From Peronospora farinosa (taxonomy: Eukaryota; Oomycota; Peronosporomycetes; Peronosporales; Peronosporaceae), in assembly GCA_947646735.1 (NCBI GenBank), contig CANTFK010000015.1:1-64000 (forward strand): a DNA stretch of 64,000 bases. Direction: 5' to 3'. The position numbers and the translations under genes were made by a program. Positions 30,801 to 39,047 of this stretch are shown here, one piece after another; the first letter of the stretch is position 1; each line of letters opens with the position of its first letter. The notes below the pieces were generated by a model, which was not told where the DNA came from, ran no database searches, and saw only the letters and a list, made by a program, of their open reading frames with translations.

Positions 30801-31832
30801 TTGCTGACTGCCTTTTGCATCAACAAGCGGAGCGATGCCGTTGGAGTTGTCACCAGTGACTTCATCCAACGGGCTCTCATTGCGTGCACGTAAATACGCC
30901 GGACGTTTCTTTGCACGTCCAGAACTTCCTTTAAACCGCTTTCGCATGTTGAGTCGCACGAAATTATCACTGACGACACTTTGAGTGTCCTCCGCTTTCC
31001 ACCTGCCAAACTCCGCTGCCTTTGTAGCCTCAACAGACATGCTAAAATTCATTTCAGTATTTCCAGACGAAGCGTCAAAGTCGTCGAGATTTAGTACGTC
31101 GTTCCCAGCTGAAGTAAACTTCCACGTTTCCGTCTCTTTCTCTTCATTTGAAAATATTTGCTTTCCACTGTCTTCATCATTACTTGACTTCGAGAATGAC
31201 AATCTTAACTCCGAAGTGTCAGCTCCTCTATCTCTCTTACAAAAAATACTCTTTGATTCATTCTCATCTCTTCTTTTCACTTCTTGTTCTTCACAAAAGA
31301 CTTCCTGGAAGACACGATCAAAGCCCGTCTCCTGTTGTTCTCGTTCTTGATCTTTTGCAACTGCTTTTGCATTGTCCTGATGCTTCTTGACTGCTCCTTT
31401 TCGCCACAATTGCTGCTGTTGCTTTAAAGACATGGCAAGTCCATAAGCGCCACCTTTTCGATCGTTTTTTGATGTTTTCTGCGACGTTTTACCTAATTTT
31501 ACAATGTTTAATGACCCCACGGCCTTTTTCTCTGTCTTAGTCTTGACCTTCTTTCGTTTTTTCTTGTCTAAAGCTCGTAAGAGCCACGCAGCGTCGTCAA
31601 CACCGGATTTAACTTCGTTGTGTGGTTTGATACTTGTGTTTTCAGCCTTCTCGGCACTTTTACGCGATGTAAAAAGAGGTGTCAGAAGAGAAGAGCGTGA
31701 AGAAGATGGTAATGCATTTTTTAATACTAAAGGAGCCGTGGGAATTGATTTCTGAGCGGCTGAAGAGTCACCATGAGATGCTTGACGTCGTGGCCACATG
31801 AATCTGAAAATGGATGCGAAATCGAGGCCCAT
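27858..31832 (-). CDS. RECQL4: RECQL4-type RecQ helicase with GRF zinc finger
   Basis: Single exon, 1324 residues. Residues 1-390 are basic and low in order (K-K-K-R-K-K-V-K-T-K-T-E-K-K, likely nuclear signal). A GRF-type zinc finger spans about 399-440 (C-H-H...G-R-R-F-F-A-C...C-D-F-F-L-W). The RecQ core starts at V-F-G-H-T-N-F-R-P-G-Q (motif 0), with Walker A L-P-T-G-A-G-K-S at 521-528, V-D-E-A-H-C-I-S near 628, W-S-H-H-F-R-P-S-Y-L-R, and motif VI G-Y-V-Q-Q-V-G-R-A-G-R-D-G. The W-S-H-x-F-R-P wording and V-A-F-G-M-G-I-D favour the RECQL4 subfamily over BLM/WRN. It unwinds DNA in replication and repair. The human protein has a CCHC knuckle rather than a GRF finger at this place, so the finger is unusual. 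The start is 89 bp from the divergent HDDC2-like start. Confidence 0.87.
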   Translation of the reverse strand: MGLDFASIFRFMWPRRQASHGDSSAAQKSIPTAPLVLKNALPSSSRSSLLTPLFTSRKSAEKAENTSIKPHNEVKSGVDDAAWLLRALDKKKRKKVKTKTEKKAVGSLNIVKLGKTSQKTSKNDRKGGAYGLAMSLKQQQQLWRKGAVKKHQDNAKAVAKDQEREQQETGFDRVFQEVFCEEQEVKRRDENESKSIFCKRDRGADTSELRLSFSKSSNDEDSGKQIFSNEEKETETWKFTSAGNDVLNLDDFDASSGNTEMNFSMSVEATKAAEFGRWKAEDTQSVVSDNFVRLNMRKRFKGSSGRAKKRPAYLRARNESPLDEVTGDNSNGIAPLVDAKGSQQRKLEKPLLADDGVDFIEECLEALAKAEKACGLSAYETFESTKRKRETQPLQPPRCHHALICQSLEVKKRNKNHGRRFFACPLAFDEGRCDFFLWEDDHVPLALQTLFTAPSSIVSGESAAEAEDIECVPLDIEASEDEQRDAMLTNLRLVFGHTNFRPGQQWAISRVLHRQDTLLVLPTGAGKSLCYQFPALFLPGITLVISPLISLMNDQYESLPAPLKARAVCLSGFSGSGSSKRKHAAFVRDLLADKLSLIFLSPEKALGAGMQALLAMPRVRARLALVCVDEAHCISEWSHHFRPSYLRLAEVFRHAQCVMCVTATASRRVVHDVLRQLRSRRELQVAANQIPEDERNMVLQMPWQRKNLALEVRSVSCNDERLRHLVHILPELSKGSTQPSKANGGGVIVYVHQQRQTEELAALLREQLPSTWRSSGKVMAFHAGMSLEAKEKVRTGFARGRVRVVVATVAFGMGIDKKNVRAVVHFHMPSSVEGYVQQVGRAGRDGKAARALLYLLHEDAVHYRSLIFSTALHRDQLRRLLTFVFLNHAIVVTSSKDHVIAVEHSNQKVGGLTLVSLERDWLERHLDLKAATIETFLTLLALETQRGKNTNEDNSLDLRVVLQPLSMSRCTLQLLETQAKKLATRSCAKLLLEAVQRNELPNARVTHRKDGYLSSWAVDFHLHEAAQWYERTISARGTVEKNATTLASSGAQQDGDTNAAAVAAATNERRMLQELRIAQQTGHVQRLSLCQPAFQIQLSWQVELSEKMKAEVVERWTNTLYAKHEHLESRQLARLAHLYGALHTAALPTPSPTASRHRIEDEKDEIEVLEDKALALETKLERYFDDDDEKNDGIEGESGFEDKHLLQKILRPLTSSLIESIERDTCSLVQLRLDGSDPMEGSEAKGHKNSDDGTKWTSYSVAKVFHGLTTPQLSIQRWRDHLCWRRYSDVAFERIVQIVNKVLLENQTTNAANVMGDKYGIVPN

Positions 31833-31921
31833 GATTGGTTTAAAACCAAAGGAGCTGAGTCTCGGTAGATACTGAAGCGTACCGGTAAATCGTACCCTGG
31901 GTTACAATCTAATTGGGCAGC
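31833..31921. promoter_or_regulatory. 89-bp divergent promoter, RECQL4-type helicase / HDDC2
   Basis: Only 89 bp lie between the two start codons, so promoter elements and both 5' UTRs must overlap here. No TATA box is visible. Confidence 0.5.
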
Positions 31922-33053
31922 ATGTCACTCGCAACGGGAGCAAAGGCATTAAATGCTCTCGAGTTTCTACGACTTTGTGGTCGTCTCAAAGTGAGTCAAC
32001 AGCTACAAATACGTACCTCCTGCTTCTCTTTCTATACAGAATAGACTGATATCATGAAATCGTCCCTGAAAACCTTTTATTTCTATGAATTGTATCATTC
32101 TTTTGTCTCGGTAGACTCTTAAACGCACTGGATGGGTGAATAACAACGTGACGTTACCCGAGTCCGTAGCTGATCATATGTATCGTATGGGAATGTGTTG
32201 CATGCTTTTGGATGATACCAATGAGACTGTAAATCGTTCCAAGTACGTGAAAGAGATTGTCACTCATTCCTGACCATCATTACGCTATACTAATGGCGCA
32301 GTGTCTTGTGTTGATGCTCGTAGATGCATGAAGATGGCTATTGTACATGATTTGGCCGAGTCATTGGTTGGAGATATCACGCCTTACGATGGTCACTTTT
32401 TGAAAGAGTTGTTTATGATAACGTGTTGATAATTTGGTTTATTCACATTGAAACGTGTTGGTCAATAGGTGTTACTGAAGAGGATAAACATCGTATGGAA
32501 AAGGTTTGTTGTTTGCAATTGGGTGGGAAGAAGGTGACTTCGTTTGACGCGCTTGTTACTTATGCTCTGATTGTCGCAGGAGGCAATGGACGAGATTTGT
32601 AACACACTGGGCGACACGCCGTCAGCTACAGAGATCCGTGCTCTGTGGAACGAGTATGAGGCTGGATATACCGAAGAGGCTAAGATCGTCAAGGTAATTC
32701 TTTGTCATGTGATGTTTAGTGCAACCAATGGCGTGTCGCTAAACGTTTTGTTTGTCGACACTGTTGAACTTGTTTCTTCCTTGCAGGATTTTGACAAATT
32801 TGAGATGATCCTGCAAGCTGATGACTATGAGAAAGGTACAGTCTATCTGCTCCATTTGAAGACTGCTTGGAATGCATTCTGATGATGTTGATACTATTTG
32901 TTGCTACCTACAGCCCAAAACATTCCATTGGACAATTTTTTTCAGAGCACCAAGGACAAGTTTCGTACACCGCTGGTTCAGTCCTGGGCCGCTGAGCTAA
33001 TTATGCAGCGGAATGCGCGCCATACGATTCAGGACTTTTCGCTGACCAAGTGA
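31922..33053 (+). CDS. HDDC2: HD-domain 5'-deoxynucleotidase, HDDC2 type
   Basis: Seven exons rebuilt: 31922-31990, 32115-32242, 32324-32391, 32469-32503, 32580-32693, 32787-32835 and 32914-33053. Introns are 76-124 bp, all GT-AG, giving 200 residues (human HDDC2 is 204). L-K-R-T-G-W-V precedes S-V-A-D-H-M-Y-R-M (first metal His), then A-I-V-H-D-L-A-E-S-L-V-G-D-I-T-P (HD motif), E-E-D-K-H-R-M-E-K-E-A-M and F-E-M-I-L-Q-A-D-D-Y-E. The last exon gives AQNIPLDNFFQSTKDKF. The family dephosphorylates deoxynucleoside monophosphates. This is the most intron-rich gene of the window; the fourth exon is only 35 bp. Confidence 0.92.
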
Positions 33054-33299
33054 AGCTGTCAATATACACATTTGTCGTCTAATTGCTGGAAGAGTGTAGG
33101 TCAACTTCAACGTTGTAAAAACACTTGTAATTACGCTTGATACGGGTCTCCGATGATAGCCACTAACGATTGGTCAAAACAAGTGATAATTTTATGAGCG
33201 GGTTAGGGTTCTAAAACGTGGCGTAGTGGTGTCCAGACAGTTCCAATTTCTCCCTAAGAGCGTCTTGACGTGTCCATTTGTCCTGATCTTTTTCTTGCC

Positions 33300-34193
33300 A
33301 TGTCTCTTGCTACTGTGCCCACTTCCTCACTATTGTCAGAGTTGCAAAAACGCATCGAGTGCTCGAAGAAGAAAGAACGTCGCACCATTTTTATTGGTAC
33401 GCAGTAGCTTGTGTATGCGATCTGAAAATCTGCCGATTATGACATCTTTTGACTTTACATGCTTTTTATCTAGGACCCCCTGGATGTGGTAAAGGCACGC
33501 AGTCACCTCTGGTAAAGGAAGAGTACTGTTTATGTCATTTGGCCACTGGTGACATTCTCCGCAACGCTGTGGCTGCCGGTACTGACATGGGGAAGAAGGC
33601 AAAAGCTGCCATGGAATCTGGTGCTCTCGTAACCGATGAGATCGTGGTCGGTATTATCAAGGACGCGATCAAGAACCCTGAGTGCCGTCGTGGCTTTATT
33701 CTCGACGGTTTTCCACGCACAGTCGTGCAGGCTAAAAAGGTGTGTGTATGGGCAATGAAACAAGTTGCTACGTTTGAAACAACACGGTGTGCTAAATGTT
33801 TTTTATCTTGATTATGGTTGTTGTATCTAGCTGGATGAGATGCTGGCAAAGGAAAATACGTCAGTAGATGCCGTGGTGAACTTTGACATTCCTGACGAAG
33901 TATTAGTGGAGCGCATTGCTGGTCGTCGTGTGCACCCGGCCAGCGGTCGCAGCTACCACGTCAAGTTTGCTCCGCCTAAGGTTGAGGGCAAGGACGATAT
34001 CACGGGTGAACCTCTGATCCAGCGCAAGGATGACAACGAGGCTACGTTGGGCTCGCGTCTCGAAGCTTTTCACAAACAGACAAAGCCCGTGATTGACTTC
34101 TATCGTAAGCAAGGCAAGCTCGCTGAGGTGAATGCTCACACAGATATGTCCAAGGTCACGGAGCAAATTCGCAAGACCCTTGGTTCGGACTAG
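33300..34193 (+). CDS. AK2: Adenylate kinase, long (AK2) type
   Basis: Three exons: 33300-33396, 33474-33739 and 33831-34193 (introns 77 and 91 bp), giving 241 residues. The P-loop [10 protein letters not shown] (33-42) is split by intron 1 in its first Gly codon. Then come H-L-A-T-G-D-I-L-R (AMP site), [10 protein letters not shown], and a full LID domain ([16 protein letters not shown], then [14 protein letters not shown]). The long LID and length fit AK2/bacterial-type enzymes, which interconvert ATP + AMP and 2 ADP. No clear targeting peptide; about 30 residues precede the core. Cytosolic or intermembrane location cannot be told from sequence. Confidence 0.95.
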
Positions 34194-34451
34194 ATTACAA
34201 CCCTTCACTGGACATTAGAGCAAGCTCGGCTTCTAGCTCGACATACTAGGCTTAAATATGCAACTGGCCGAGTTTGGAGCACCTTCAATTGAAACGCATG
34301 ACTATTGACATTTGTATGCTTTGCTGTCCATGTAATCAATACCGTCTTTTACCGGTACAAGTACTTAGTGTCTTTGGATTGAAACAAGTTTGTAGCCAAT
34401 CATTGTATACACGAGTAGATCTTGCTCTACCAGTAGTATACTACATACATC

Positions 34452-35227
34452 ATGACCAATAATGGACTGCTGAATCTGTACTTGCTGACCTTCAATTGCG
34501 CCTCATGTGCTGGCTGGGCCTATGTGCTTTATCTTACAATGATAACGGTAACTAAAGCATACGAAAGTGGTCACGAATGGAATGAAATTGCTCAGAACAC
34601 GTGGGATGTCGTGTCACTTCCCCTTAAGGTGGTGCAAACTATGGCAGTAATGGAGATTGTACACGCTGCAGTGGGCTTTGTACGCTCACCATTGGTCTCG
34701 ACACTCATGCAAGTGAGTTCCCGTTTGTGGCTTGTCTGGGGAATCAATGTGTTGTGTCCCGTATCACGTTATCAGTTTGGATTCCCACTTATGGTGGCTA
34801 GTTGGGGCCTTGTAGAAGTACCACGTTACTCGTTCTACGCTTTAAACTTGTACAATGCGGTCCCAAACTTGCTCTTTTTCCTTCGTTATCATCTCTTCAT
34901 GTTACTTTACCCATCGGGTGTACTTGGTACGTACTTGACGTTTCTCAAATGACTTTGTGCTACAAATGTGATGCTCACCTTTGTCTTGTATTTCTTCATT
35001 GATTCTTATATGAAGGTGAGGTCTTGTGCATGGTGAGTTCACTTAGCTTTCTATCGGCGGGTGTGTACTCGATCCAACTGCCTAATACGCACAATATCTC
35101 GTTGTCGCTCTACTTGGTGGTCATCCTAGTACTTGTCGTGTACATCCCGGGTCTGCCTGTCATGTACGGCCACATGCTCACACAGCGCAACCGTGCGTAC
35201 TCCAAGACGAAGACAAAGACGGCGTAG
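34452..35227 (+). CDS. HACD: 3-hydroxyacyl-CoA dehydratase (HACD/PHS1)
   Basis: Two exons, 34452-34926 and 35016-35227, with an 89-bp GT-AG intron, giving 228 residues. This is an integral ER membrane enzyme that removes water from 3-hydroxyacyl-CoA during very-long-chain fatty acid elongation. Several membrane helices are visible (about 7-33, 60-80, 108-122, 138-152, C-terminal S-L-S-L-Y-L-V-V-I-L-V-L-V-V-Y-I). E-V-P-R-Y-S-F-Y (about 122-129) and L-R-Y-H-L-F-M-L-L-Y-P-S-G-V-L-G-E are diagnostic. The dyad equivalent to yeast Phs1 Tyr149/Glu156 is Tyr153 and Glu160, and the intron falls between them, in the Gly159 codon. The K/T-rich tail (S-K-T-K-T-K-T-A) could be an ER retention signal. Confidence 0.94.
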
Positions 35228-35467
35228 ATCAGGCAGGAAGATGAAACGAGCACTGACGAGCGAATTGTGATCGCTGTCTTGAATAAATATACTCTCAGAG
35301 TATGCAGCTTAACAAAAAATCGTGCCACATTCGCGTGCACTTCTCTATTTGATAGCTAGCTTCTTGTTGCTTCTGCTTTTAGACTCGCTTCAATTATACA
35401 GCAATGCCAGCTAGCTCCTTCCCAATGATTACAATAAAGTTTACACATATTTTCATCTCTGAACGAG

Positions 35468-36433
35468 CTAGAAAAACCTGGAATCTTCCAAGTCCAGATC
35501 ATCATCTTGCTCCTTTAATACCCTGCGCGATACAAACATAACCAGCGTGCCGATAGCACCTACGACACCAATAATCACTACAACGAGCGTCTGGTCTAAA
35601 GACCTGCTTGCCGTCGTCGAAAAAGCCGATTTCGTCTCGTTCTCGAGCACCTCAGTACTATCGGGTTCCTTACTTGCACTCGGTGCCCTTGAACTGGAAG
35701 ATGGATACCCCTGTGTCCTATGGTCAGATGGACCCGCCACCAGTGAGGTTGATAGTGGCGCGTGAGTCATCGGTGCAGACTGCAAAGTTGTTGATAGAAC
35801 AGGCTCAAGAGTTGCTGCTTTGTTAGTAATACCCGTCTGAATGGTAGTTTCGTCGTTAGTTGACTTGATGTTCGAGCTGATATCAGCACCGGCGTTATTT
35901 GGTCCTTTGTCCAACGACGCATCAATGTCGCCGTTATCGTCGTCACCTTGCTTCGGATCGCTGGTATTTATCTTGCCCCTTGTAGCGCACGGAGTCATAC
36001 CCTCACAGTCCATGGACTTCGGCCTCTTCGATGCCAAAAGTTCCAAATGTTTCAAACGCTTTAAGCTCGTCGAAGGTGTCGTCGTCGATTTCACCAAATT
36101 ATTAAACGAAACAGATTTGTCAGTGCTCAAATGACTATCGTCCCTTTTGCTGCCTGAATTCCATGCTTCGTCCGTCACCTTCGTCAAACTCTGCGTCAAA
36201 TTCGTCGTGACGACTCCCACGATCGGGTCGCCAACTGCCAAGGATGTATTTTTACCGACCAATGTCACCTTTGAGTCTGTATTTTTGCCAACTGAGGTCA
36301 ACTTTGAGTCTGTATGTTCAGTCTTGGGCCAAACATTAAGTTTACGTAGTATATGGGCGTCAGCCGTTAATAGGTATGTCAGTACCAGTACAAATAAGCG
36401 TCGACGCCATCGTGGTGCAAGGTGCACACACAT
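35468..36433 (-). CDS. Single-pass membrane protein, Ser/Thr-rich ectodomain
   Basis: Single exon; from the chosen start (M-C-V-H-L-A-P-R-W-R-R-R) it has 321 residues. R-R-R-L-F-V-L-V-L-T-Y-L-L-T-A-D-A is a signal peptide with cleavage near A-D-A. The ectodomain is Ser/Thr/Lys-rich and of low complexity, with a short internal duplication (K-L-T-S-V-G-K-N-T-D-S-K / K-V-T-L-V-G-K-N-T) and three Cys. Near the C-terminus is one membrane segment (L-V-V-V-I-I-G-V-V-G-A-I-G-T-L-V-M-F-V), then a short acidic tail (D-D-D-L-D-L-E-D-S-R-F-F). Topology type I. I do not recognise a family; a mucin-like cell-surface role is only a guess. Convergent with HACD (240 bp apart). Confidence 0.65.
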   Translation of the reverse strand: MCVHLAPRWRRRLFVLVLTYLLTADAHILRKLNVWPKTEHTDSKLTSVGKNTDSKVTLVGKNTSLAVGDPIVGVVTTNLTQSLTKVTDEAWNSGSKRDDSHLSTDKSVSFNNLVKSTTTPSTSLKRLKHLELLASKRPKSMDCEGMTPCATRGKINTSDPKQGDDDNGDIDASLDKGPNNAGADISSNIKSTNDETTIQTGITNKAATLEPVLSTTLQSAPMTHAPLSTSLVAGPSDHRTQGYPSSSSRAPSASKEPDSTEVLENETKSAFSTTASRSLDQTLVVVIIGVVGAIGTLVMFVSRRVLKEQDDDLDLEDSRFF

Positions 36434-37211
36434 CCCACCACACCTTAAAACAGAAAGATGATCTACGATGCCGAGACCGGCAATCAAGCAGAGTCCAGAC
36501 TAGAAGAAAAAAACAAAGCAAAAGTAATTCCAGATGGTAGCAATTCACAGGATTGTTTGTGTCTATCCGTTTTCCTGTCTCTTGTCTCGTTGAATGGTGT
36601 ATATCGAATGGAAAAAAAAACTCGGTGGGCAATTGGTTTACAAACGTGAAATTACTTTTTCATACAACATGTGGCAGTATTTCGAGATCGGAGCCGTTAC
36701 GAGAAACTTTCATGTTTGGTTTCAGTCTCTCTTACACATACAAACGAAACGTGTATGTAACTACGTTTCGTTTTCCTTATTTTATTCGAAAGACATTAGT
36801 TAGAATATCAACTGATCTGTAACGTTTGATATTTTCAAAGAGTAAGATGATTGGACAGCATAAGTAGCTGTTGACAACTGTATTTTCTAATCGAATGACA
36901 GAGCTGGTTCGTTAATTGTAACGTGTCCTTGCTAAAGAGGTTTTTCGCTGGCATTATAACGTTACATGCGCTGTTAATGTTGCATGCGCATCATCTACAA
37001 AATTTGTGTGCTTGACGGATTCAACAGCTTCATTTTTGTTGGTGAGATGGTCGCCAATGATCTGATATGCAGAGCTGCGTACGGTAGAGCACTTGCCTTT
37101 TGATCATGTAACAAAACGTTATCAATACTGAAGTTCTTCAAAGGATCAAATGTGCAGGTATTTATTGATCTCCATTACTTTCCCAGGTGTATTTTGTATG
37201 CTTGTAGTAGT
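36434..37211. other. Intergenic, AT-rich
   Basis: 778 bp without a convincing gene. It holds the upstream region of the membrane-protein gene and the 3' flank of the FYVE-GLTP gene. Short runs of A (ggaaaaaaaaactcgg, near 36610) and repeated gttttcgtttc-type words only. Confidence 0.5.
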
Positions 37212-39047
37212 TTATTTGAGGTCTGTCAGTCCATGTGCTTCAAAGACGGCCTTGAGCTCAGCAATAACTCGCACGATTTTAACGTGAGCCTTGCGCAGCG
37301 GCTCTAGAGCTTCGCCTTCACCCACGTGAAGCCCTTCGAGAATGTGGCTGCGCGTAGGGATAGATCCGAGAGCGGTGATAACACCCTTACGGACGAGCCA
37401 TGGATGGCGCTTGCCCAAGGTTTCTTCGTAAGCCTTGCTGGCGCCATTAATGCAGCTGTCCTCGGTCGAGTCAAGCAGCGTCAGACGCACGCAAGCCTCC
37501 ACGAACTGAATGAACCACAACAGCCGTAGTAGACAGCGCGAGCACGACGGCTTCTTTTTGCCGCCCACATCAGCCACTCCGATGCTTACCTCGTACTCAA
37601 CCACCGCCTTCACGCTCTGCTCCTTCCAAGAGTTTGATGAGGTTGGCTCAGGCCAAGCATCAATATTGTGATCAATCGAGGTAAAGTAGGCTCCGACGGT
37701 GCTTCCAGCAAAGGAAGTGGCACGACCAAATACACCCAAAAAGCCGCAGATGACGGTACACGTAGTTATGAAGCACCCAAGGCTCAAGTTGCCATCAGGA
37801 GCACGATTCTTAGTCCCTTCTTCAAGAGCCGTCACAAGCCTGTCTACCGTAAAGCCTTCGTCGTCATTATTCCGTTCGATCACAGACACCTCCAAGTCAT
37901 CATCCTGGGACGAATGAGGCGACGAAGGAGCTGGTATATCAGCAGTACATTGCTTGCTGGCGACGCTAGTGTTCACCAGTGACGATACCGTTCGCTCGCA
38001 ACGTCCACTGCTTGTACTCACTCGACGTCGTCGACGACGACGTTGCTTGAGCGGTTTCTTGTCTCCTTTTGCGGCTGATAGCTCATCAAAAAGCACCAGG
38101 CCCAACAAATACGTGCCAAGCGTCCGCATAGAGAGCAGATTGTCAAGTGCACGTTCTATAAAAGAATACGGCGGCTGGGCTGGAATTTGGGCAGCAGTAT
38201 CAGAAACTAGGGCACTATCTTCAAAAATAGTCCTCTGATTGTAGTAAATCACACGCAGCATCACCAGCACTGTGAAAACTAGCAACGACACCCAGTGGCG
38301 CGTACGTAGATGAGATGTATGCATAACCCGTTGGGTGTTTCCCCGGTCTAATCTGGTTCCAGTCTGCTTGGCGGCAAAACCAGTATTCGAACCCAACTTT
38401 GGAGCTGTATCCTTGATATGAATCAACGACGTGAGCATCTTTGTCTGCACCGAGCGGTGACGTAACATCCCATTATCGGTTTCTTCCTGTTTGTGCATTA
38501 CCCCGTCTTCACTGACGATCGTTGTCAGTGGCCGACATGTGTCTGAAAAATGTCCCACCGTGTCTTCTCCACTGCCGTTCTCCGTGTGCAAGTAGTTCCT
38601 TGCACACGGATCACACAATCTCGATCCTTTTTTTCTCTCAAGTCGACGATGCAGCTTCATCCTGTTCTTACTGCAATCATCACAGATCTTTTGTGTACAT
38701 ATTCTACATGTATGTTTGGCTCGAAACACAGTAAATGAACGTTCACAAAGACTGCAGCCTTTTGCTTTACCAAAAGCTTGACGATCGTGCACCACGTCGT
38801 CCTCGTCATCAATGACGTCCTCATTGAGCTCCAGCGGAGGGGGAGAAGGTCCACGATTCGACAACTTTTCCTTAATGGCTGGACTCTTGCGCACTCGAAC
38901 ATTCTTGATCTCGTCTACTACCTTTTGACGTAGTTTCCGACCGCCTCGACTGTTATTAGACGTACAGGATGGCGACGAAGTGAGGAGAGAAGGTGGAGAT
39001 GTAGTAACGGCTGCAGAAGGTGGCATGACCGCAGTCGCCTCGCCCAT
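37212..39047 (-). CDS. FYVE-type zinc finger + GLTP domain fusion protein
   Basis: Single exon, 611 residues. Residues 98-148 form a FYVE-like zinc finger with eight Cys/His ligands (C-S-L-C, K-H-T-C-R-I-C, C-D-D-C, L-C-D-P-C), lacking the full R-R-H-H-C-R basic patch (here R-A-K-H-T-C-R-I-C). A hydrophobic stretch at 251-270 could be a membrane anchor, followed by a poly-Arg run (339-346). Residues about 400-605 are a glycolipid transfer protein domain: S-I-D-H-N-I-D, W-F-I-Q-F-V-E-A-C, and A-Y-E-E-T-L-G-K-R-H-P-W-L-V-R-K with the conserved His. Of the usual GLTP headgroup residues, the Lys and Trp appear changed by eye. The protein may move or sense sphingolipids at PI3P-bearing membranes; this is inferred from the domains. 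Confidence 0.82.
   Translation of the reverse strand: MGEATAVMPPSAAVTTSPPSLLTSSPSCTSNNSRGGRKLRQKVVDEIKNVRVRKSPAIKEKLSNRGPSPPPLELNEDVIDDEDDVVHDRQAFGKAKGCSLCERSFTVFRAKHTCRICTQKICDDCSKNRMKLHRRLERKKGSRLCDPCARNYLHTENGSGEDTVGHFSDTCRPLTTIVSEDGVMHKQEETDNGMLRHRSVQTKMLTSLIHIKDTAPKLGSNTGFAAKQTGTRLDRGNTQRVMHTSHLRTRHWVSLLVFTVLVMLRVIYYNQRTIFEDSALVSDTAAQIPAQPPYSFIERALDNLLSMRTLGTYLLGLVLFDELSAAKGDKKPLKQRRRRRRRVSTSSGRCERTVSSLVNTSVASKQCTADIPAPSSPHSSQDDDLEVSVIERNNDDEGFTVDRLVTALEEGTKNRAPDGNLSLGCFITTCTVICGFLGVFGRATSFAGSTVGAYFTSIDHNIDAWPEPTSSNSWKEQSVKAVVEYEVSIGVADVGGKKKPSCSRCLLRLLWFIQFVEACVRLTLLDSTEDSCINGASKAYEETLGKRHPWLVRKGVITALGSIPTRSHILEGLHVGEGEALEPLRKAHVKIVRVIAELKAVFEAHGLTDLK

Noticed and set aside
36605..36630. 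A-rich run as a possible poly(A) tail of a retrogene
   Set aside because: No upstream coding similarity and no flanking duplication.
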